DNA from: Sphingomonas aurantiaca
GTDB taxonomy: Bacteria; Pseudomonadota; Alphaproteobacteria; Sphingomonadales; Sphingomonadaceae
NCBI RefSeq assembly: GCF_003050705.1
Contig: NZ_QAOG01000009.1
Span: 1 to 64,000, forward strand
DNA: 64,000 bases
Direction of reading: 5' to 3'
The translations under genes and the position numbers were made by a program. Each line of letters opens with the position of its first letter. The stretch's first letter is position 1. Below are positions 17,934 through 25,909 of the stretch, in pieces. Below the pieces are notes generated by a model, which saw only the letters and a program-made list of their open reading frames with translations, made no database searches and was not told where the DNA came from.

Positions 17934-19049
17934 TCATGAGCCGCGCATAATCGCCATGTGCTTGTCGATCGCCTCTGTACCCGATAGCGCGTGGGAGCGC
18001 TGATACTGATCGGCCGGGAGCGCTGGTTCGCGAAGATCGTGTTCGATCGCTTCGGCCAGCGCCTTCTCGTCACCGCAGCATATAAGCGTACCGAACTTGC
18101 CGTCCATGAGTATTTCGCGCGGTCCATTTGGACAATCCGTGCTTATGATAGGCAGGCCGGCATGCATCGCCTCTACAAGGACATTGCCAAAACCTTCAAA
18201 GTCCGACGACAGCACGAACAGATGCGCCGCTGCATAATAAGGCCATGGATCGGTCTCGAACCCGACGAAGACGACCGAATCCGTCAAATTCTCATCTGAT
18301 ACTTGCTGTTCGAGCACGCCCCTTAAGGGGCCATCGCCCAAGATGAGCAGCGAAGCATTCACATGCTGACGCACCAGTGCGAATGCACGCAATAGCAGCG
18401 GATAGTTCTTCTCGGACTTCAGTGCACCTACAGCCAGGATGCGTTTCGTATCGGCAGGCCAACGCGCCGCCATCTGCTGCGCGTCGGGCAGCCTATCGGG
18501 CAATAGTAGCGGATTGTGGATCACCGCAACCTTATGCCGCGGCACGCCGACAAACGAGGCCAGGTCGTCCGCAACTCCCGCCGATACCGCCACCAACGCG
18601 TCGGCGCTGAGATATGCCTGACGGGTTATCGCCCGGACCGCTGGATGGCGAAGGCCGTGCGGCATGGTCGATAGCGTCGTATGCTCACTGCCTATGATCC
18701 GCGTATCGACGCGCGCCAGCTTGCGCGCGATGACCGCCAGCAACGGCAGAGGCCACATCATCGCCTGCAGGGCATGCGGCCGATACTGACGCAGATAGCG
18801 AACCAGCGGTGGGATCACCTGCCGCAGTTTGCGTGCGCCAAGATCGACGATGTTCACGTCCTCCGGCACCAGCGGCAACAGCACGCCGCGCCGGTTCACC
18901 AGCACCAGATCGACCGGATGCCCTCGCTCGACGAACCCCTGCATCAGCGCCAGCGCCACGCGTTCGGCCCCGCCGCCACCCAAATCCGGTAGCAGCACCG
19001 CGAGCCGCTGGTTGCTTGGCGAAACGCCAACGCCGACCGTCATGGTCAA
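17934..19049 (-). CDS. GT4-type glycosyltransferase, GalNAc/hexosamine-transferase-like
   Basis: A 371-aa GT-B enzyme. The N-terminal glycine-rich loop LPDLGGGGAERVALAL is the usual GT4 start. The C-terminal donor site SDFEGFGNVLVEAMHAGLPI followed by STDCPNGPREIL is the pattern seen in PglJ/PglH-like and other N-acetylhexosamine transferases. It is predicted to extend the lipid-linked repeat unit. ATG 19049 overlaps the stop of the upstream GT4 (19046) by 4 bp, so the two are translationally coupled. Its downstream half is somewhat AT-richer than the upstream transferases. Sugar assignment is by motif analogy only. Confidence 0.9.
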   Translation of the reverse strand: MTMTVGVGVSPSNQRLAVLLPDLGGGGAERVALALMQGFVERGHPVDLVLVNRRGVLLPLVPEDVNIVDLGARKLRQVIPPLVRYLRQYRPHALQAMMWPLPLLAVIARKLARVDTRIIGSEHTTLSTMPHGLRHPAVRAITRQAYLSADALVAVSAGVADDLASFVGVPRHKVAVIHNPLLLPDRLPDAQQMAARWPADTKRILAVGALKSEKNYPLLLRAFALVRQHVNASLLILGDGPLRGVLEQQVSDENLTDSVVFVGFETDPWPYYAAAHLFVLSSDFEGFGNVLVEAMHAGLPIISTDCPNGPREILMDGKFGTLICCGDEKALAEAIEHDLREPALPADQYQRSHALSGTEAIDKHMAIMRGS

Positions 19050-20128
19050 AGCCCTGAGACCATGTTCAGGACGTCGAGATACTGGCCGCTGGTCGCTTGT
19101 CTCGAATATCGCGCAACCGCTTCATGCCTGCCCGCATCACCAATGCGCCGACGTAGATCCGGATCACGGCATAGCCGCTCCAACGTCGCCAACCATTGCT
19201 CAGGGGTATCGACCAGGAAACCGTCAATACCGTCGGTCACCTGTTGCGTCGCAGTGCCGATCGCACTCGATACGCTTGGCAAACCGAATGCCATATACTG
19301 GATGACCTTGAGGCCCGCCTTACCCAACACCCAGTCGTCGTCGGGCAGCGGGTAGACGCCGATGTCGAGACGCTGCATCTGCGCGACCTCTTCCTTGCGC
19401 GACCAGCTCAGAACTTCCAAATCGACTCCGGGCAGATCGTAGCTGAAATTACCGATCACGATCAGCTTATAGTCAACCCGCCGCGCCAGCTCTTGAAATA
19501 TCGGGCGCAGCAAGTCGAGATATGGCCGCGAACTGAACGTACCGGTCCAGCCAATCACCGGCTTTGCCGCCTGAGACGGCGTATAGCGCGGCCGGAAAAC
19601 GTCGGTGTCCACCGACGGGTAGATCAGCGTGACCGCGCCGAGCGCGTTGATCGCACGATAGCGATCGACCATGAACGGTGACGCGGTCAGTACGTGATCA
19701 GCGTGTTCCAGTAGATAGCGGGCCTTACCGCGCCCTTTCAGTCGCTGACGCAGTCCGCGCGGCGCACCTTCGTCGGCCAGCAAATTGTCTTCGATGTCAT
19801 AGACGATCGCGCGAGCGCGTTTGCGGGCCAGCCGCTCCAGCCAAGACGTACCGAACGGCGTCACCCACATCGAAATATAGACGATGTCGTAACGGTGGAT
19901 CCGGGCGAGATCCCACAGTCGGCGCAGATGACCGCGCAGCGTACCCAGCGCCTTTGCGAACCCATGGCCGGGGGCATACGCGCGATCCCACAACGCGCGA
20001 TCCATGAACGACGACACCGTCACGTCGAAACCCGCCACCCGCCAGTTGTCGAGGTACTGTTCGTATTTCAGCCGCTGCCCGGCAGCGATCCCCTGCGGAT
20101 AGGGACACAGAACGAGAATGCGCCGCAT
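19046..20128 (-). CDS. GT4-type glycosyltransferase
   Basis: A 360-aa protein starting MRRILVLCPYPQGIAAGQRLKYEQY. ATG 20128 is used because upstream codons are antisense-like residues inside the neighbouring gene, and because it overlaps the neighbour's stop by one base (TGATG). The donor domain shows GWTGTFSSRPYLDLL in the nucleotide-binding region and a late FGLPSVSSAIGTATQQVTDG in place of the classical E-x7-E string. It belongs to the GT4 superfamily but is a more divergent member. It sits in the middle of a three-gene co-translated transferase run (21360 to 17934). Confidence 0.85.
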   Translation of the reverse strand: MRRILVLCPYPQGIAAGQRLKYEQYLDNWRVAGFDVTVSSFMDRALWDRAYAPGHGFAKALGTLRGHLRRLWDLARIHRYDIVYISMWVTPFGTSWLERLARKRARAIVYDIEDNLLADEGAPRGLRQRLKGRGKARYLLEHADHVLTASPFMVDRYRAINALGAVTLIYPSVDTDVFRPRYTPSQAAKPVIGWTGTFSSRPYLDLLRPIFQELARRVDYKLIVIGNFSYDLPGVDLEVLSWSRKEEVAQMQRLDIGVYPLPDDDWVLGKAGLKVIQYMAFGLPSVSSAIGTATQQVTDGIDGFLVDTPEQWLATLERLCRDPDLRRRIGDAGRHEAVARYSRQATSGQYLDVLNMVSGL

Positions 20129-21360
20129 CACGCGGCCTCGTTGATCAGCGCGGCATAGATCGCCCGATAGCGTGCCGCGCCGTCGTCGAGCGCAAAATGC
20201 CGGCGCGCGGAGGCCACGCAACGATCGGACAGTTCGGGGTCTTGCAGCTGATCCAGCAAAGCCCGTGCCGCCAACTCGATCGCTTCGGGTCCCGTATCCA
20301 TCATCGCGACGCCTACGCCATCCTCTTCGATGATCCGTACCATGTCACCGCAGCCTGCATTGCCGATGACGGGCACGCCGCAGCCTAAATATTCGGCTAG
20401 CTTGGTGGGCGCACTCGCGATTTTCGAAAAGAACGGTCGGATCAGCGCCAGTCCGGCATCCATGCGCCGGATCTGCGCGGGCATCGCGTCGCGGCTCGAC
20501 GCAGCGATCTCGACCGCGGCGGGGTCGATGCCGGTGCGCGCCAGCGCAGCGCGGATCATCGCCTGCTGGTTCTTGTTGATGATCAACAGCCGTGCATCCA
20601 GTCGTAGCCGACGGACCGCCGCGAAGAACGCCAGCATCTCGTCGAGCATGTACCAGGTGCCGATCTGACCGACATAGCCGATCGTCAGCGGCCGTGATCC
20701 GTCTGTGTCGGGCCCCGGAGAAAACAGGTCGAGGTCGGCGCACGTCGGGATGACCGTGATAGGCGCCGTCGTCTGCCCCAGTCGGGGATCATCGCGGAGG
20801 AACGGGACCGAGGCGCGGGTCAGCGTCACGACATGGTCGGCGCGACGCAGCATCGCCTTCTCTATGACCTTCAGCACGCGGTAGACGGGACCGTTCGCGC
20901 GGATCAGGCCACCATCGACGCGCTCGTCGGCCCAAAAACCGCGAATGTCGACGACGAGCCGGGCGCGACCGATCAGCGTCGCAGGATAAAGCATCGCAGC
21001 GCATAATATGCTGCGCGCATGCAGCAGACGCGCGTCGTGCCGACGCGTCAGACGTGCGGCGAGCAGCATGGCCCCGCCCATATCCCACAACGTCGACAGA
21101 ATCTTCGGGCGCTTATGGTAGCGACGCGGATGCCAGCTAATGCTCGCCCCCTCGAGCCGCGCGGTCATCCGCGCCACCAGATCCTGCCGAGCGGCATCGT
21201 CGGACTTCTCGAAGCTGATGAGGTGGATGTCGTACGTATCAGACAGGATCTCGAGATAAGCAACGACCTGGCTTTCCCCTAGCGGCTCGAGGATTCCATC
21301 ATAGCACATATAGATAACCGACGGCCTGTTCTCGCCGGAGATGTTCAAGCGCATATCCAC
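20128..21360 (-). CDS. GT4-type glycosyltransferase
   Basis: A 410-aa GT-B enzyme with the characteristic opening IYMCYDGILEPLGESQVVAYL, which recurs in a subgroup of EPS GT4 proteins (YDGxLxPLGxSQV). The donor half has TIGYVGQIGTWYMLDEML and a glycine-rich AEYLGCGVPVIGNAGCGDM. It is first in the leftward transferase run. It is divergent from the EpsG gene across a 336-bp gap (21361-21696) in which no further gene or clear motif was seen. ATG 21360 is used; ATG 21354 is equivalent. The donor sugar is unknown. Confidence 0.88.
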   Translation of the reverse strand: MDMRLNISGENRPSVIYMCYDGILEPLGESQVVAYLEILSDTYDIHLISFEKSDDAARQDLVARMTARLEGASISWHPRRYHKRPKILSTLWDMGGAMLLAARLTRRHDARLLHARSILCAAMLYPATLIGRARLVVDIRGFWADERVDGGLIRANGPVYRVLKVIEKAMLRRADHVVTLTRASVPFLRDDPRLGQTTAPITVIPTCADLDLFSPGPDTDGSRPLTIGYVGQIGTWYMLDEMLAFFAAVRRLRLDARLLIINKNQQAMIRAALARTGIDPAAVEIAASSRDAMPAQIRRMDAGLALIRPFFSKIASAPTKLAEYLGCGVPVIGNAGCGDMVRIIEEDGVGVAMMDTGPEAIELAARALLDQLQDPELSDRCVASARRHFALDDGAARYRAIYAALINEAA

Positions 21361-21696
21361 GTCGTTTCTATACTATTGCGTATGCGCCGGATCGACGCAT
21401 CGGAGTTCGGATAGAGCGGTGCTGCATGGGATGCGAGACCTAGCAGGCAAAAGACGCCGGCAAGAAAGCAGAATAGGCAAGAAATTTAGCCGTTTCATAG
21501 CACGCATTCGCCCCCGGCCAATAGATTGGAGCGGCAGTCACAGCCACCGGTTGCGTGGGACCGCGCTTGCCACCGCCTCGCCATAAGCTATGTCGGGCGA
21601 TAGGCTCCCGCTGTGGTCGTGCCTGATGCGATCGGGTAATATCGCTTGCCGAACGTTACCAAGCGTCCAGCACAGACGCGCATCAAGGCTTCGAAC

Positions 21697-22767
21697 GTGA
21701 TCCCTTATTTCGTGTTGCTTGGCATATGGCTCATCGGCACCGTTCAATTCTCGTCGAGGGCGAATACCGGTCCCGAGCGCTTCCTGTTCGGTGCGGCGCT
21801 GGTCTTTACGATCCTGATGATCGGGCTGCGATACCAAGTCGGTGGCGACTGGTCGACGTATGAAGACATGTATCACGACATTTCGATGCAGCCTCTGTCC
21901 CAAGCGCTCGAACTGACCGAACCTGCCTACGCATTCCTGAACTGGATATCCGCCAAGGTCGATGGTGGCGTTTACGTCGCCAACTTCGCCTGCGCCCTGG
22001 TCTTTGCCTTGGGCCTTTCGAGCCTGGCGCGTAAACAGCCCAACCCCTGGCTCGCCATGACGGTGTCCGTTCCCTATCTCGTGATCGTCGTCGGCATGGG
22101 ATATACCAGGCAGGCGGCCGCGATCGGCGCGATATGCTGGGCAATCTCGACCGCACGCCATGACCGGGTCTGGCGGATCATCGCCAAGGTCGCGTTTGGG
22201 GCGCTGTTCCACAAGACGGCGATCCTCTTCCTGCCCATCCTGCTTGCGCCGGTCGCCAAGCGCAATCTGCTGTTCGGGATCATGGGTTCGATCGCGTTTG
22301 TCGCCCTTGCAGCCCTCGCACTCGGTGGCTCTTCGGATCGCCTCGTCGCAAATTACGTCAACAGCGACTATCAATCCAGCGGTGCAGCCATCCGCATCGG
22401 AATGAACGTGCTGGCCGCCGCGGTCTTCTTTGCTTTTCGCAAAAATTTCCTGATCCCACCGCCCGAAAAACTGATCTGGACGATCATCTCCAGTCTGGCC
22501 GTACTGTCGATTTTCGGCCTGCTCTTTTCGTCATCATCGGTCGGCATTGATCGCCTGTCGCTGTTCCTGATACCACTTCAGGTCTTCGTATATGGCAACA
22601 TCCCCTCGCTTCCGAACTTTGCCCGGAAATCACGTATTACGACAACTTTTATAATCATATCGTATAGCGTTGCAGTGCAATATGTTTACTTCGTCCATGG
22701 GTCTTTTTCCTATACGTGGCTGCCTTATCGTACCATATTGCTTGCCGACACGTCGGGCGAGGTTTGA
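21697..22767 (+). CDS. epsG: EpsG family polymerase-like membrane protein
   Basis: A 356-aa polytopic protein with the EpsG hallmarks: an early LMIGLRYQVGGDWSTYEDMY, a central GMGYTRQAAAIG and the HKTAILFLP segment. EpsG proteins act as Wzy-type polymerases of EPS repeat units. GTG 21697 (VIPYFVLLG) is preferred because EpsG proteins normally begin at the first helix and AAGG lies 8 nt upstream. TTG 21646 would add 17 hydrophilic residues without a clear ribosome-binding site. It is followed after 129 bp by the epimerase. This is one of four polymerase-like proteins in the window. It is AT-richer than the core EPS genes. Confidence 0.88.
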   Translation: MIPYFVLLGIWLIGTVQFSSRANTGPERFLFGAALVFTILMIGLRYQVGGDWSTYEDMYHDISMQPLSQALELTEPAYAFLNWISAKVDGGVYVANFACALVFALGLSSLARKQPNPWLAMTVSVPYLVIVVGMGYTRQAAAIGAICWAISTARHDRVWRIIAKVAFGALFHKTAILFLPILLAPVAKRNLLFGIMGSIAFVALAALALGGSSDRLVANYVNSDYQSSGAAIRIGMNVLAAAVFFAFRKNFLIPPPEKLIWTIISSLAVLSIFGLLFSSSSVGIDRLSLFLIPLQVFVYGNIPSLPNFARKSRITTTFIIISYSVAVQYVYFVHGSFSYTWLPYRTILLADTSGEV

Positions 22768-22896
22768 CCACAGCCGCAGCCATTCTGCCCGGCGCCAAAC
22801 ATGGTCTTGCCCGTGGCAGCGCATGCCTTGGCCATGCGTCTTGCCCCCTCCCCCTTTCTGTCCCTAGAGCCAGCTCGATTTTTGGGGAGTGATCGC

Positions 22897-23904
22897 ATGC
22901 GCGTTCTTGTTACCGGCGCGGCCGGGTTCATCGGCTTCAACGTCAGCCGTCACCTGCTGGCGCGCGGCGATACGGTACTCGGCATCGACAGTCTCAACGA
23001 CTATTACGACGTCACGCTGAAGCATGCGCGGCTGGCCGAGCTCGCCACTTTGGGTGACGGCTTCGCGTTCAAGCAGGTCGATTTCTCCGACCATGTCGCG
23101 CTCGATGCCGCGCTCGACGGCGAAGCGTTCGACCGGATCGTCCATCTCGGCGCGCAGGCCGGCGTCCGCTACTCGATCGAGAACCCCCGCGCATATCTCC
23201 AGGCGAACCTGGCCGGCCATCTCAACATGATCGAGGTCGCCCGGCACCGGCAGGTCGAGCATATGGTCTATGCCTCGTCCTCGTCGGTCTATGGCGGCAA
23301 CGACACGCTGCCGTTCCGCGTCGAGGACCGTGTCGACCAGCCGCTGTCGCTCTATGCCGCCACCAAGAAGGCGGACGAGCTGATGAGCGAGACCTATGCG
23401 CATCTCTATCGCATTCCGCTGACCGGGCTGCGCTTCTTCACGGTCTATGGCCCCTGGGGCCGCCCCGACATGGCGATGTGGCTGTTCACCAAGGCGATCT
23501 TCGACGGTCGGCCGATCAACGTGTTCGGCGAGGGCAACATGCGCCGCGACTTCACCTATATCGACGACATCGTCGCCGGCATCATCGCCTGCGTCGACAA
23601 TCCGCCTGCGGACGATGGCGCGCTAAAGGCAGGCGGCAGCATCAGCCCGCACCGCATCTACAATATCGGCAACAGCCGCTCGGAAGATCTCGGCGAGATG
23701 ATCTCGCTGATCGAGCAGGCATGCGGCCATCCGGCCGAGCGCCGACTGTTGCCGATGCAACCGGGCGACGTGCGCGACACCTTTGCGGACATCAGCGCGA
23801 TCCAGCGCGACCTGGGGTACGAACCCCGCACCACGATCGCCGAAGGCGTGCCGCGTTTCGTACAATGGTATCGCGACTATCATGGACTTGAGCATCAGGC
23901 CTGA
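22897..23904 (+). CDS. UDP-glucuronate 4-epimerase
   Basis: A 335-aa extended SDR enzyme interconverting UDP-glucuronate and UDP-galacturonate. It shows the NAD motif GAAGFIG (7-13), DSLNDYYDVTLK (31-42), GAQAGVRYSIENP (85-97), catalytic S129/Y153/K157 and FFTVYGPWGRPDMA. The DSLNDYYD and PWGRPDMA strings are characteristic of the UDP-glucuronate epimerase (LpsL/CapI) subgroup rather than GalE. ATG 22897 follows GGGGAGTG; the open frame upstream lacks a fold and is rejected. It supplies galacturonate for an acidic polymer. A UDP-glucose dehydrogenase of the Ugd type is not seen in the window unless the gene at 2389 fills that role. Confidence 0.9.
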   Translation: MRVLVTGAAGFIGFNVSRHLLARGDTVLGIDSLNDYYDVTLKHARLAELATLGDGFAFKQVDFSDHVALDAALDGEAFDRIVHLGAQAGVRYSIENPRAYLQANLAGHLNMIEVARHRQVEHMVYASSSSVYGGNDTLPFRVEDRVDQPLSLYAATKKADELMSETYAHLYRIPLTGLRFFTVYGPWGRPDMAMWLFTKAIFDGRPINVFGEGNMRRDFTYIDDIVAGIIACVDNPPADDGALKAGGSISPHRIYNIGNSRSEDLGEMISLIEQACGHPAERRLLPMQPGDVRDTFADISAIQRDLGYEPRTTIAEGVPRFVQWYRDYHGLEHQA

Positions 23905-24068
23905 CCCGACAACACTGTATAAACCTTTTCGCTATAGTCGCCTTTTGATACCGGACTTTTCGGCAAGCGCGACATATCCATTTTGAATGTAAGTCGGAAC
24001 TTGTCGCAAGGCGCGGAGTTCCGGCTCCTGCGGCCTTAAACGTTCAAAGTTCGAGAATTCGCCGTGAT

Positions 24069-24086
24069 TTTACGTGACAACGTAAA
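24069..24086. promoter_or_regulatory. palindromic operator candidate upstream of a small secreted protein
   Basis: TTTACGT (24069-24075) and ACGTAAA (24080-24086) form a perfect 7-bp inverted repeat with a GACA centre, 65 bp upstream of the ATG at 24151. It lies in the AT-rich 246-bp gap 23905-24150, otherwise empty, and has the size of a dimeric regulator site. Confidence 0.5.
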
Positions 24087-24150
24087 CCATCCCGGTTTAT
24101 AGGGTCCGCAACATTAGGTTCTCCGATTCCTAGAAAAAGGGGATGAAGGC

Positions 24151-24384
24151 ATGAAATTAAAGTCTCTTTATACGGCGATGGCGGCACTTTCGCTCGTCGC
24201 TGCGCCGAGCATCGCCGCAGCAGCGCCTGTCGCTACGCCCCTGACGCAGCCAGCGACCGAGTCGGTCGACGGTGACAACGCGCTGGCCGGTGGTGGTTTC
24301 ATCATCGCTGCGTTTGCAGTCGTTGCAATCGGCCTGGGCGTCTACGTCGCTGCTGATTCGGACGATTCGCCCAACAGCCCGTAA
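24151..24384 (+). CDS. small secreted or membrane protein of unknown function
   Basis: A 77-aa protein with a textbook Sec signal peptide (MKLKSLYTAMAALSLVAAPSI, cleavage near AAAA-P). A short Thr/Pro/Gln-rich stretch follows, then a glycine-led transmembrane segment (GGGFIIAAFAVVAIGLGVYVAA) and an acidic tail (DSDDSPNSP). GGGGATG-type purines precede the ATG. It is a stand-alone transcription unit, flanked upstream by a palindromic operator candidate and downstream by a strong intrinsic terminator. Small proteins of this plan occur next to EPS genes in sphingomonads, but no function is known to me. It may act in envelope sensing or as a matrix-associated peptide; this is speculation. Confidence 0.8.
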   Translation: MKLKSLYTAMAALSLVAAPSIAAAAPVATPLTQPATESVDGDNALAGGGFIIAAFAVVAIGLGVYVAADSDDSPNSP

Positions 24385-24405
24385 GCTGATTTGGTTGTGT
24401 TCGGT

Positions 24406-24441
24406 AAAAGGCTCGGGTGGTTCGCCATTCCGGGCCTTTTT
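24406..24441 (+). terminator. intrinsic terminator
   Basis: AAGGCTCGG (24408-24416) pairs with CCGGGCCTT (24430-24438), nine pairs with one G-U, followed by a T-run to 24441. It sits 21 bp after the small secreted protein stop and is the clearest factor-independent terminator of the left half. Confidence 0.85.
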
Positions 24442-24473
24442 CTTGTCTGCACACTCTAACCGTCTGATCGCCC

Positions 24474-25493
24474 ATGCCTTCGATCAAGGTCCGACTTGGA
24501 CTGCTGGGATGTCTTGCATGCGCAGCGGTCGAACCGGCGAATTGTTGGCCGGCTATCCAGACCGCATCCAGGCCCACCGCGACGGCGAGTACGCTTGTCG
24601 ATACGGCGCCTAGTTCCATCCCCGCTTGGGCGCTGCCCGGCCGCGAGGAAGATGGCCGGGTCGAACGCATTGCCTTTCGCCTTGCGGTTGCCGGCCGGAC
24701 GCGGTGCACGATCCTAGCACCGGCCCTTGGCCTTGTGCTTCAGCATCTTTCGCAATTCGAGCTGGCCGACCGTCCCGGCATGATCACCAGTCAGTCGCTC
24801 GATCGGGGACCTGGCGTCGTCGTCGTGGTCCCGGATAGTCCGGCAGCTGCAGCCGGGATTCGTCCCGGCGACATAGTGACGACGATCGACGGGCGCGCAC
24901 TGCCACCCGAAACCGCGCTGTCCGCATCCTTCGATGCATCCCGCGCGCATGCCCGCGCCGATAGTGTCCTGGATATGCTGGAGAACACGGGCACCCGCCG
25001 ATTTCCGATCACGCTGCTGCGCAAGGATAGCGTACTGGTTGCCGACGTGACTCCCCTGCCCGCCTGCCCGTCGCATACCCACCTTGCGCGCTCGAACCAG
25101 CGCAATGCCTATGCCGACGGACGCCATATCTTCCTGACGACCGGCCTGTTGTCGCGGCTCGGCAATGACGACGAGCTCGCCTTCGTCATCGCGCATGAAA
25201 TGGCGCACAACATCCTGCGTCATGCCACGATCATGCGGGGGGGCGATGTGAAACATGGTCTTGGGCGGACGCTGGGACGAAGCGGCCGGATCATACGCGA
25301 AACCGAGCGCGCGGCAGACGTGCTTGGCGGCGCGGTGATGCTCGATGCCGGCTTCGATCCCGTCAGGGGCGCCGCGATACTCCAGCACCTCGGCGGGGGC
25401 GATCTGGGTCTCGACCTGTTTGCGGCGCATGATTCCGCGGGCAAACGCATCGCCGCGATGCGCGCCTTGGTGAGCGCACGGACCCCGCGATGA
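24474..25493 (+). CDS. M48-type zinc metalloprotease with PDZ domain, secreted or anchored
   Basis: A 339-aa protein with a hydrophobic N-terminus (LGLLGCLACAAVEPA; a cysteine at 13 or 16 could be lipidated, but the lipobox is imperfect). A PDZ-like domain lies around 112-190 (GVVVVVPDSPAAAAGIRPGDIVTTIDG). The catalytic zinc site is H241-E242-x-x-H245 in HEMAHNILRH, with E278 (ERAAD) as the third ligand, as in M48 (BepA/HtpX/YggG) peptidases. BepA-type proteins maintain outer-membrane export machines, so quality control of the EPS exporter is an attractive guess. Its stop overlaps the start of a J-domain gene by 4 bp, coupling protease and chaperone synthesis. Confidence 0.87.
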   Translation: MPSIKVRLGLLGCLACAAVEPANCWPAIQTASRPTATASTLVDTAPSSIPAWALPGREEDGRVERIAFRLAVAGRTRCTILAPALGLVLQHLSQFELADRPGMITSQSLDRGPGVVVVVPDSPAAAAGIRPGDIVTTIDGRALPPETALSASFDASRAHARADSVLDMLENTGTRRFPITLLRKDSVLVADVTPLPACPSHTHLARSNQRNAYADGRHIFLTTGLLSRLGNDDELAFVIAHEMAHNILRHATIMRGGDVKHGLGRTLGRSGRIIRETERAADVLGGAVMLDAGFDPVRGAAILQHLGGGDLGLDLFAAHDSAGKRIAAMRALVSARTPR

Positions 25494-25909
25494 GCCGACG
25501 CGATTTCTATCAGGTTCTCGGCGTGCCCCGCACCGCGTCGCCCGCCGACATCCGCGCCGCTTTCGTACGGCTCGCCAAGCACCACCATCCCGATCATGCG
25601 GGCGATGCAGGCGATGCAGGCGATCTGCCGGGGCGTTTGCAGGAGGTGCAGCATGCCTATCGCTGCCTGTCGGATGAGCGCGCACGGGCTGCGCATGATC
25701 GAGCGCTCGACGACAGCGAACGCCTCCATTTTGCGCGACAGCGTCGCGTGCAGCGCCGTCTTCACCGCTTCGATGGGCGGCACCCTCATGCGCAGCCACG
25801 CCCCCAGCCGGATCCTCAATCCCGTCTTCGGCGCATCCGCTGGCGATCGCTACTGGTCGCGACGGTGAGCATGACCATCCTCGCGCGCCTGCTCACCCTG
25901 GTTGGCTGA
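25490..25909 (+). CDS. J-domain protein with C-terminal membrane segment
   Basis: A 139-aa protein with an N-terminal J domain: FYQVLGVPRTASPADIRAAF, the HPD motif in HHHPDHAGDAG (about 33-35), then a short repeat GDAGDAGD and a helix with the conserved YRCLSDERARAAHD. The tail is basic, and its last 25 residues (WRSLLVATVSMTILARLLTLVG) look like a transmembrane or membrane-peripheral helix, so it may be a tail-anchored DnaK co-chaperone. It is joined to the protease gene by an ATGA overlap. It is convergent with the sugar transferase gene, whose stop begins at the next base. The Asp-Ala-Gly run comes from a 9-bp tandem repeat near 25599-25620. Confidence 0.85.
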   Translation: MSRRDFYQVLGVPRTASPADIRAAFVRLAKHHHPDHAGDAGDAGDLPGRLQEVQHAYRCLSDERARAAHDRALDDSERLHFARQRRVQRRLHRFDGRHPHAQPRPQPDPQSRLRRIRWRSLLVATVSMTILARLLTLVG

